In this document: piece by piece, positions 1 to 5,561 of the stretch
Position numbering within the stretch: the stretch's first letter is position 1
How the letters are laid out: the number at the start of each line of letters is the position of its first letter
Assembly (NCBI GenBank): GCA_026992595.1
Contig: JALWZW010000064.1
Coordinates: forward strand, 1 to 7,495
Direction: 5' to 3'
DNA length: 7,495 nucleotides
DNA from: Microcaldota archaeon
GTDB lineage: Archaea > Micrarchaeota > Micrarchaeia > Anstonellales > Bilamarchaeaceae
The notes under the pieces: model-generated
What the model saw: only the letters and a program-made list of their open reading frames with translations
Told to the model about the DNA's origin: nothing
Databases searched by the model: none
Program-made: the position numbers and the translations under genes

Positions 1-184
1 CCTTGCACAAGGTGCAATCTCTAAGCTTTCTCTCCAAATACTCTCTCCTCAATCTCATTTGCTCCTCAAACTTCTCTCTAGACACTCCAGCAACCATATC
101 TTCAGAAACATCAGAAGGGAGAGAAGCGGAGAAGTAGAGGGAGGATAAGAATAAGAAGAGCAGAATAAAAGCGGCAAACCGCAT
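1..184 (-). CDS. Secreted or membrane-anchored CxxC protein, N-terminal fragment
   Basis: An open frame on the minus strand runs from an ATG at 184-182 off the left edge, giving 61 residues without a stop. It begins MRFAAFILLFLFLSSLYFSA, a short basic start followed by a hydrophobic stretch of about 16 residues and small residues, which reads as a signal peptide or N-terminal anchor. Residues about 23-32 are acidic, then 36-55 are Arg/Glu-rich and probably helical (EEQMRLRREYLERKLRD). Residues 56-61 are DCTLCK, a CxxC motif that could bind metal or be redox active. The start is supported by a TATA-like box about 25 bases upstream and the absence of a Shine-Dalgarno, fitting a leaderless transcript. 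The protein is exported by inference; its family cannot be recognised from this fragment. It is divergent from the flavin reductase gene. Confidence 0.72.
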   Translation of the reverse strand, partial: MRFAAFILLFLFLSSLYFSASLPSDVSEDMVAGVSREKFEEQMRLRREYLERKLRDCTLCK

Positions 185-204
185 GTAGAATAGATGCGAG
201 GGAG

Positions 205-213
205 GTTTAAAAA
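205..213 (-). promoter_or_regulatory. TATA-like box for the leftward secreted-protein gene
   Basis: Read on the minus strand the sequence is CCTTTTTAAACC. It is centred about 25 bases before the ATG at 184, the distance expected between an archaeal TATA box and a transcription start placed at the start codon. No experimental start site is known, so this is inferred from composition and spacing. Confidence 0.5.
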
Positions 214-241
214 GGTTTGCAAGGCACGCACGCCACAACTT

Positions 242-251
242 CTAAAAATAT
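242..251 (+). promoter_or_regulatory. TATA-like box for the flavin reductase gene
   Basis: CTAAAAATAT lies about 24 bases before the ATG at 270, and the bases just before the ATG (AAAAAAGAAAAAT) hold no Shine-Dalgarno, so a leaderless transcript is likely. A second A-rich run at 255-262 is too close to the ATG to serve as the TATA box. Inference from spacing. Confidence 0.5.
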
Positions 252-269
252 TCCTTAAAAAAGAAAAAT

Positions 270-950
270 ATGCACATTTATACGCTTAAGGAGTGGTGGA
301 AAGAAGCGCCTTCTGTAAGGATTTTTAGATTTAAACCTAAAACGCAAAAAGTGCAATTCCTCCCAGGAGAATTCCTGTTCCTCCACGCCTTAGAAAACGG
401 CCAAAGCATAGTTAAAAGGCCTATGTCTGCCGCCTCTTCGCCTGAGGAGGAAGAATTAGAATTTTGTATAAAAATGGTAGGAGGAGAACTAACAAGCAGA
501 TTAGAAAAAATGGAAGAAGGAGGCGAAGTGGGTGTGGAAAGAGGGGGAGGGGTGCTTGCCTATAGAGGAGAAAAAAGAATAGGCCTTATCTCAGGAGGGA
601 CAGGGATAGCGCCCATGATGAGCATTTTAAGATACGCATCTCAAAAAGGCGCAGATATTGCATTTTTCCACAGCGCGCGGGAGGAAAAAACAGTACTCTA
701 CAAGAAAGAGTTGGAGAAATTCGGAGATAAAGCAAAAATAGTGATAACGCTAACGCGCGGCTGTTGGGAAAGCAAAGGCGCGTGGATATGTGAAGAGGGA
801 CGGCTTAATGCAGAAATCCTTCAAAAGCATGCGGATACAGAGAGGGTGTGGTTTGTTTGCGGTCCTTTAGGAATGTGTAAAGCAATGAAAGAAGCGCTTA
901 CGAGCTTAGGAGTGCCACTCTCCAATATAAAATTGGAGGGCTGGGGTTAG
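270..950 (+). CDS. Stand-alone FAD/NAD(P)-binding oxidoreductase, ferredoxin-NADP reductase superfamily
   Basis: The 226 residues form the two-domain fold of ferredoxin-NADP reductase. The N-terminal FAD barrel (about 1-98) has PGEFLFL at 32-38, the flavin motif RPMSAAS at 50-56 (a variant of RxYS with Met for Tyr) and GGELTSRL at 71-78. The nucleotide-binding domain (about 103-226) has SGGTGIAPM at 108-116 and CGPLGMC at 197-203; it ends KLEGWG. It should move electrons between NAD(P)H and a one-electron carrier in the cytoplasm. It resembles PyrK and the gamma subunit of sulfhydrogenase, but there is no C-terminal four-cysteine [2Fe-2S] segment, so PyrK is unlikely. No partner ferredoxin or catalytic subunit is adjacent. 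It stands alone, with a leaderless-type start, and overlaps the pyruvate kinase gene tail to tail by 4 bases. The family is clear; the electron partner and the choice of NADH or NADPH are not. Confidence 0.85.
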   Translation: MHIYTLKEWWKEAPSVRIFRFKPKTQKVQFLPGEFLFLHALENGQSIVKRPMSAASSPEEEELEFCIKMVGGELTSRLEKMEEGGEVGVERGGGVLAYRGEKRIGLISGGTGIAPMMSILRYASQKGADIAFFHSAREEKTVLYKKELEKFGDKAKIVITLTRGCWESKGAWICEEGRLNAEILQKHADTERVWFVCGPLGMCKAMKEALTSLGVPLSNIKLEGWG

Positions 951-2254
951 ATATAAATTATAGTGTTGGTCTTGTGATTGCCAGGAGGATAGCCAAACAC
1001 AAACACCGCTTTGGGCAGCTCAAACATCGCTTTTAATTCTTCAAACCGCTCAAAAATGGGCTCAAAATCACCTAATTTGGGGAAAACCGCGTAAAAGAAA
1101 GTAAGAAGGCGATAGGTACGCTTGTTAGGAGTTATAGTGTAAATATCCGCATCAGAGCGCAACCTGCTCAACTTTCTTGGCGTGGTGCCATGGACAGTCG
1201 GCGCAATAATTGAAGAGGATAAAACAGAGGCCATATTGACTGCAGAAAAAGAAATAACATTCTTATATTCGTTCATGTGTTCATGATATTGGAGAAGGTG
1301 TGCCTGCCGCTCTCCAAATTCGCTTTCTGCCTTTAAAGCAATAGTGTGCATGAGGCGTACCGCTTCTAAAGGATAGAACCCTGCGGCGGTCTCACCTGAA
1401 AGCATAATGCCATCAGCCCCACTCATCACCGCATTATAAATATCAATAACTTCTGAGCGCATAGGGAAAGGCGAGGAAGTCATGCTCTCTAAAAGTTGGG
1501 TAGCTATGATAGAGAATTTTAAATGCTTTTTTGCAACCCCCACAATGCGGTGTTGAAGAGAGGGCAACTCCTCTACAGGGATAGAAAGCGCCAAGTCGCC
1601 CCTTGCCACCATCACACCATCATAAACTTCCACAAGCGATTCATAAACACGCGACGCCTCTTTTGTCTCAATCTTTGCCACCGCCACCACATCCTCCCCC
1701 ACTATAGCGCGAAGTTCGTTATAATCTTTGGGAGACCTTACAAAAGATTGGGCCACTGCATCAAAGCGCGAAGAGATGAATTCTAAATCTTCAGCGTCCC
1801 TCTTAGTTATGCTCGGAAGGTCAAAACCCTTGCCCTTTATTATAACTCCCTTATTTTCCTTAAGCGCGCCCCCATTCATTGCCCTCAACTGCCCGTTCTC
1901 CACAATGAACATAAAGTTTCCATCATCCACAAACACCACATCGCCCTCTTCAAATGAAGCTACCGCGTCCTTCGGCTCAAAAGCAAATTCTGAAAAATCG
2001 TAAAGAGCGCCCTTTTCCACATTTAATGCGCGTTTTATCCGCACCTCTGGCCCTTTCGTGTCCGCCATTGCAACAATGGGCTTTTTCAACTCCTCCTCCA
2101 ACTCCCTAATCAGTTTAAGGCGTTTTTCATGCTCGCGGTGGCTGCCGTGAGAAAAATTAAAGCGCGCCACATTAGCAAATCTAAAAACCTCTTTAAGCAG
2201 GTCATAATCATCCAAAGAAGGGCCTAAAGTGACCACAATCTTTGTTTTCCTCAT
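947..2254 (-). CDS. pyk: Pyruvate kinase
   Basis: Transfers phosphate from phosphoenolpyruvate to ADP, giving pyruvate and ATP at the end of glycolysis, in the cytoplasm. The 435 residues start RKTKIVVTLGPS. Active-site parts are visible: ARFNFSHGSH at 30-39 (Arg31, Asn33, Ser35), DTKGPEVR at 65-72, KIE at 194-196 (catalytic Lys194, metal ligand Glu196), ARGD at 217-220 (Asp220), ATQLLESM at 251-258 (Thr252) and MLSGETAAGFYP at 284-295. The B domain spans about 73-145. Glu70 corresponds to Glu117 of rabbit muscle enzyme, the residue linked to K+-dependent activity; K+-independent enzymes have Lys there. The C domain (about 325-435) is short and ends GYPPGNHKTNTIIYI, so the enzyme is somewhat shorter than the usual ~470. 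The ATG at 2254 has no Shine-Dalgarno but a TATA-like box about 25 bases upstream. It is divergent from the dehydrogenase operon that would use its product. Confidence 0.96.
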   Translation of the reverse strand: MRKTKIVVTLGPSLDDYDLLKEVFRFANVARFNFSHGSHREHEKRLKLIRELEEELKKPIVAMADTKGPEVRIKRALNVEKGALYDFSEFAFEPKDAVASFEEGDVVFVDDGNFMFIVENGQLRAMNGGALKENKGVIIKGKGFDLPSITKRDAEDLEFISSRFDAVAQSFVRSPKDYNELRAIVGEDVVAVAKIETKEASRVYESLVEVYDGVMVARGDLALSIPVEELPSLQHRIVGVAKKHLKFSIIATQLLESMTSSPFPMRSEVIDIYNAVMSGADGIMLSGETAAGFYPLEAVRLMHTIALKAESEFGERQAHLLQYHEHMNEYKNVISFSAVNMASVLSSSIIAPTVHGTTPRKLSRLRSDADIYTITPNKRTYRLLTFFYAVFPKLGDFEPIFERFEELKAMFELPKAVFVFGYPPGNHKTNTIIYI

Positions 2255-2274
2255 GGAGTAATCATTAAAGCAAA

Positions 2275-2287
2275 TTTTTTAATATAC
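2275..2287. promoter_or_regulatory. Shared TATA-like region between pyk and the dehydrogenase operon
   Basis: Only 59 bases separate the two divergent start codons. The single strong AT-rich core reads TTTTTTAATATAC on the plus strand and GTATATTAAAAAA on the minus strand. Its centre is about 26 bases from the pyk ATG (leaderless fit) and about 32 bases from the E1 alpha ATG (a transcript start near 2307-2309). ATTAAA at 2264-2269 and TTTAAT at 2278-2283 form an imperfect inverted repeat with an 8-base spacer, which could be an operator or only AT-rich chance. Inferred from spacing. Confidence 0.55.
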
Positions 2288-2304
2288 AACTGGCTTAACA
2301 ATTC

Positions 2305-2317
2305 GGGGATGGAATGA
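2305..2317 (+). promoter_or_regulatory. Leader of E1 alpha with ribosome site and two-codon ORF
   Basis: GGGG at 2305-2308 lies 5 bases before the E1 alpha ATG at 2314 and can serve as a Shine-Dalgarno. An earlier ATG at 2309 is followed by GAA and TGA (2309-2317), a two-codon reading frame whose stop overlaps the E1 alpha start as ATGA. If transcription begins near 2308 this AUG would be at the very 5' end of the message. The sequence is certain; a regulatory role is speculation. Confidence 0.4.
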
Positions 2318-3381
2318 AAAAGAGGGTGTTTGAAGGAGGAGTGGATTATGTTCAGATCCTGGATAAGGATGGCAAAGTGGATGAAGAATTGGAGCCGAAA
2401 ATTGCAGGGGACACCCTGAAAAAAATGTATTACCATATGGTTCTTCAGCGCAAATGGGATAGGAAGAATATGGCGCTTCAGAGAACAGGGCGTATTTTTA
2501 CTTATGCGCCCTGCGAAGGACAGGAAGGGGTGCAGATAGGCGCGATGATGGCTACAGAAGCGCAAGATTGGATATTCCCCACCTACCGAGAAAGCTACCT
2601 GTACCATCTAAGAGGAGTACCTCTCTGGAAGATAAACCTCACATGGCGCGGCATGGAGGACGGCCTTAAATTAGACCCTAAATTAAGGATGTGGCCTGCG
2701 GCAATCCCTATAGGCACCCAACTGCCTTATGGCGCGGGCGCTGGCTATACCATTAAAATGAGGGGGGAGAAGGCGGCAGTGCTTGTCTTCGGAGGAGACG
2801 GTGCAACATCAGAAGGAGAATTTCATGATGCGCTTAACTTTTCAGGGGTTTTTGAAACCCCTTGCGTTTTCCTTATCTCTAACAATGGGTGGGCCATCTC
2901 AACCCCGCGAAAAATTCAAACAAAGGCAGAAACAATAGCGCAAAAAGCGCTTGCCTATGGCTTCCAAGGGCTGCAAGTAGACGGCAACGACATATTGGCG
3001 GTTTATAAGTATGTGAAAGAGGCGTTAGAGAGAGCGCGCAGCGGCAAAGGACCCTTCCTAATAGAAGCGATAACATACAGGATGGGGCCGCACACCACTG
3101 CAGATGACCCTAAAAGATACCGCAGCGAAGAAGAGGTTGCATATTGGAGAGAGCGCGACCCTATTGAGAGATTTAAAAAATACCTCTACCGCAAAAACCT
3201 CCTCAACGAAGAGGAAGAAAAAAAGATCGAGGAGGAAACCCAGAAAATAGTGGAAGAGGAAGTTAAAAAGATGGAGGAGTTTAAGCCAGACCCTAAAGAC
3301 ATCTTCAAATACCAATATGGAGGAAAATTTGCGCTTACTAAGAATTTAGAAGAACAGATGAAAGAATGCTTTGGTGAGTGA
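2314..3381 (+). CDS. pdhA: Pyruvate (2-oxoacid) dehydrogenase E1 component, alpha subunit
   Basis: With the beta subunit it forms the thiamine-diphosphate enzyme that decarboxylates pyruvate and passes the acetyl group to the lipoyl arm of E2. The 355 residues carry the thiamine-diphosphate motif from GDG (161-163) to NN (190-191), then GWAISTP (192-198). The conserved loop YRMGPHTTADDPKRYR (255-270) has the active-site His260 and the DDP..YR signature seen in Gram-positive PdhA and in branched-chain E1 alpha. The C-terminal part (about 297-325) is a Glu/Lys-rich helix. Length is close to the ~360-370 of the family. It is the first gene of a four-gene operon and its last codons carry the ribosome site of E1 beta. 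Pyruvate as substrate is favoured by overall resemblance to Bacillus PdhA and by the adjacent pyruvate kinase; a broader or branched-chain 2-oxoacid substrate cannot be excluded. Start: the ATG at 2309 stops after two codons, so 2314 is used. Confidence 0.92.
   Translation: MKKRVFEGGVDYVQILDKDGKVDEELEPKIAGDTLKKMYYHMVLQRKWDRKNMALQRTGRIFTYAPCEGQEGVQIGAMMATEAQDWIFPTYRESYLYHLRGVPLWKINLTWRGMEDGLKLDPKLRMWPAAIPIGTQLPYGAGAGYTIKMRGEKAAVLVFGGDGATSEGEFHDALNFSGVFETPCVFLISNNGWAISTPRKIQTKAETIAQKALAYGFQGLQVDGNDILAVYKYVKEALERARSGKGPFLIEAITYRMGPHTTADDPKRYRSEEEVAYWRERDPIERFKKYLYRKNLLNEEEEKKIEEETQKIVEEEVKKMEEFKPDPKDIFKYQYGGKFALTKNLEEQMKECFGE
3373..3378 (+). promoter_or_regulatory. Ribosome binding site of E1 beta
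   Basis: GGTGAG matches the archaeal anti-Shine-Dalgarno well and sits 4 bases before the ATG at 3383, inside the last two sense codons of E1 alpha. It decides the start: upstream in-frame TTG at 3371 and GTG at 3374 overlap or precede the site and so are unlikely. Confidence 0.7.
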
Positions 3382-3382
3382 T

Positions 3383-4360
3383 ATGAAGGCGCACATGGTT
3401 AAAGCGCTTAATATGGCGCTTTATCAGGAGATGGAAAGGGACGAAAGCATTGTAGTTTTAGGAGAGGATGTGGGGGTAAACGGCGGGGTTTTTAGAGTGA
3501 CAGAAGGTCTTTATGAAAAATTTGGGAGAAGGCGCGTAATGGACACCCCGCTTTCAGAAGCAGGTATTATAGGGTTTAGCATTGGGATGGCGACCACAGG
3601 GCTAAGGCCCATAGCAGAGATTCAATTTCAGGGCTTTGACTATAACGCATACCACCACATACAGCAGCACGCTTCTAAGATAAGGAATAGAACACGCGGT
3701 ATGATGCACTGTCCCATGATAGTGCGCCTCCCCTATTCTGGAGGGATAAGAGCGTTGGAGCATCACAGCGATTCGCTTGAAACTATATACATCCATTTAC
3801 CAGGTATAATAGTTGTATGCCCCTCCTCTCCCTATGAAGCAAAGGGGTTGTTGGCAGCATGCGCACGCGCTGAAGACCCTGTCATGTTCTTTGAGCCCAA
3901 ACGCCTTTATAGAGCGTTTAAAGAAGAGGTGCCAGAAGAGAGATATGAAATTGAGTTGGGAAAGGCAAATGTTGTGAAAAAAGGCGGAGATGTGACGCTC
4001 ATAAGTTGGGGTGCCATGACTTACTTGTGCAAGATGGCGGTGGAAGAGTTAGAGAAGAAAGGCATAGATGTAGAGCATATTGACTTAAGGACATTGCATC
4101 CCTGCGATTGGGAAACGGTAGTTCAATCAGTCAAAAAGACAGGAAGATGCGTAGTGGTACATGAAGCGGTTAAAACGCTTGGATTTGGGGCGGAAATAGC
4201 CACCAGAATAATGGAAAAAGCGTTCTATTATTTAGAAGCACCTATCAAAAGAGTAACCGCGTGGGATATAAACATTCCTTTACCTGCATTGGAGGACTAT
4301 TACTTCCCTGATAAAGAGAGGATAATAAAAGGTGTGGAAGAGGTTATGAAAGAGGGTTAA
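3383..4360 (+). CDS. pdhB: Pyruvate (2-oxoacid) dehydrogenase E1 component, beta subunit
   Basis: Partner of E1 alpha in the alpha2-beta2 decarboxylase. From the ATG at 3383 the product has 325 residues, the usual length, and starts MKAHMVKALNMAL like other E1 beta chains. The pyrimidine-binding domain shows LGEDVGVNGGVF at 26-37 and DTPLSEAGI at 54-62, where Glu59 is the residue expected to activate thiamine diphosphate; LEHHSDS at 125-131 holds the conserved His128 near the lipoyl-entry site. The second, transketolase C-terminal-like domain begins near 195 and includes DVTLISWGAMT and DLRTLHP. An in-frame extension to TTG 3371 would add four residues, but the GGTGAG site places the start at 3383. 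One base separates it from the E1 alpha stop, and one base from the E2 start, so translation is probably coupled. Substrate is assigned as pyruvate by context, as for the alpha subunit. Confidence 0.93.
   Translation: MKAHMVKALNMALYQEMERDESIVVLGEDVGVNGGVFRVTEGLYEKFGRRRVMDTPLSEAGIIGFSIGMATTGLRPIAEIQFQGFDYNAYHHIQQHASKIRNRTRGMMHCPMIVRLPYSGGIRALEHHSDSLETIYIHLPGIIVVCPSSPYEAKGLLAACARAEDPVMFFEPKRLYRAFKEEVPEERYEIELGKANVVKKGGDVTLISWGAMTYLCKMAVEELEKKGIDVEHIDLRTLHPCDWETVVQSVKKTGRCVVVHEAVKTLGFGAEIATRIMEKAFYYLEAPIKRVTAWDINIPLPALEDYYFPDKERIIKGVEEVMKEG
4352..4356 (+). promoter_or_regulatory. Ribosome binding site of E2
   Basis: GAGGG lies 5 bases before the E2 ATG at 4362, within the last codons of E1 beta. 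It supports this ATG as the start and tightly coupled translation. Confidence 0.55.
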
Positions 4361-4361
4361 A

Positions 4362-5561
4362 ATGGAGTTTAAATTTCCTGATGTGGGAGAAGGTATTCAT
4401 GAAGGGGTTATTGTTAAGTGGAGAGTGAAAGAAGGGCAAAAGGTGAAAGCAGATGAAGTGATCGTGGAGATGGAGACCGATAAAGCGGTGGTTGAGCTGC
4501 CCGCACCCACTTCAGGAGTTATAAAGAAGATAAAGTTTAAAGAGGGAGAAACAGTCAAAGTGGGGGAAACGCTGGTTGTTATAGAGGAAGAAGCGGCCAA
4601 GGAGGAGGGGAAAAGAGAGGAGAAAGTAATAGAGAAAGAAGGGAAGAGAGGGGGAGAAGCAAGGGTGCTTGCATCTCCTGCCACCAGGAGATTGGCGCGG
4701 GAGTTAGGGGTGGATATAAAAGCGATAAAAGGAAGTGGACCGGGAGGGAGAGTGACCCGCGAGGATGTGTTGAGAGCGGCAGGGAGAGAGGTAAAAAAGG
4801 CAGAAGAGGAAAAAGAAGCGGTGGAAGAGGAAAAAGTGGAAGAGAAAAAAGAGATGAAAGGAGTAGAGGAAGAGAAAAGAGTACCTATAACACATTTGAG
4901 GAAAGTTATCGCGGAAAGAATGGTGTATTCAGCCACACATATACCGCAAGCATGCGGGATGGACTATGCAGATGTTACAAAGTTGGTGGAAGTTAGAGAA
5001 AGGGAGAAGGCGCGGTTTGATGTGAAAATTACCTATTTGCCTTTTATAGTTAAAGCGTGCACCATCGCGCTTAAAAAATACCCCCAATTCAACGCCCATT
5101 ACGATGAAGAAAAGCAGGAATTGGTGATGAAAAAGAAGGTAAATATAGGCATCGCAGTGGATACAGAAGCAGGGCTAATGGTGCCTGTTATCAAAGATGT
5201 TGAAAAAAAGTCCATAGTAGATATAGCAAAGGAGATATGGCGGTTGGCAGAAGGCGCGAGGAAAAGGACGCTCTCCTTAGATGAATTAAAAGGCAGTACA
5301 TTTACCATAACAAATATAGGGAGCATAGGCGGTATGTATTCCTTCCCGCTTATAAACCCCCCTGAAGTGGCGATACTGGGAGTGCATAGAATAAAAGAGT
5401 GGGCGCTTCCAATAGAAGGAAAGATAGAAGTGAGGAAGGTAATGGGGCTGTCCCTTTCCTTTGACCACCGCGTGCTAGATGGGGCACATGCAGCGCGATT
5501 TATGAACGAGGTTAAAAAGCATTTAGAAGACCCAGAATTGTTGCTTATGGAGATGGTATGA
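4362..5561 (+). CDS. pdhC: Dihydrolipoamide acyltransferase (E2) of the 2-oxoacid dehydrogenase complex
   Basis: Forms the core of the complex: its lipoyl arm takes the acyl group from E1, the catalytic domain moves it to CoA, and the arm is reoxidised by E3. The 399 residues hold one lipoyl domain (1-76) with METDKA at 37-42, where Lys41 is the lipoylation site; a peripheral-subunit-binding domain (about 103-138, LASPATRRLARELG and SGPGGRVTREDVL) that docks E1 or E3; and the acyltransferase domain (about 174-399) with FTITNIGS at 314-321 and the catalytic DHRVLDG at 368-374 (His369, Asp373). The linkers at about 77-100 and 143-172 are Glu/Lys-rich, not the usual Ala/Pro-rich. Lipoate synthesis or ligation genes are not in the window. 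Its last codons overlap the E3 start as ATGA. Acetyl versus branched-chain acyl specificity is not settled by sequence; acetyl is favoured by context. Confidence 0.95.
   Translation: MEFKFPDVGEGIHEGVIVKWRVKEGQKVKADEVIVEMETDKAVVELPAPTSGVIKKIKFKEGETVKVGETLVVIEEEAAKEEGKREEKVIEKEGKRGGEARVLASPATRRLARELGVDIKAIKGSGPGGRVTREDVLRAAGREVKKAEEEKEAVEEEKVEEKKEMKGVEEEKRVPITHLRKVIAERMVYSATHIPQACGMDYADVTKLVEVREREKARFDVKITYLPFIVKACTIALKKYPQFNAHYDEEKQELVMKKKVNIGIAVDTEAGLMVPVIKDVEKKSIVDIAKEIWRLAEGARKRTLSLDELKGSTFTITNIGSIGGMYSFPLINPPEVAILGVHRIKEWALPIEGKIEVRKVMGLSLSFDHRVLDGAHAARFMNEVKKHLEDPELLLMEMV
5549..5552 (+). promoter_or_regulatory. Ribosome binding site of E3
   Basis: GGAG lies 5 bases before the ATG at 5558, inside the end of the E2 gene. 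ATG codons also occur in frame at 5561 and 5567; the spacing favours 5558 or 5561, and the ATGA overlap with the E2 stop suggests termination-reinitiation. Confidence 0.5.

Noticed and set aside
270..950. Naming the flavin reductase PyrK
   Set aside because: The four-cysteine [2Fe-2S] segment that defines PyrK is missing and no pyrD is adjacent.
1523..2003. Two plus-strand open frames opposite pyruvate kinase
   Set aside because: Both are antisense to the conserved B and A domains of pyruvate kinase and lack any domain signature.
2251..2607. Minus-strand open frame of 118 codons running from inside E1 alpha across the promoter to pyk
   Set aside because: It would cross the divergent promoter and overlaps the well-supported E1 alpha start; the translation has no recognisable features.
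3371..3382. TTG at 3371 or GTG at 3374 as the start of E1 beta
   Set aside because: The GGTGAG ribosome site at 3373-3378 overlaps these codons and is correctly spaced for ATG 3383, which also gives the family's usual N-terminus.
4397..4936. Long minus-strand open frame (179 codons) opposite E2
   Set aside because: Its product is Ser/Phe/Pro/Thr-rich, the mirror of Glu/Lys codons in the E2 linkers and lipoyl domain; E2 on the other strand is certain. It is a shadow frame.
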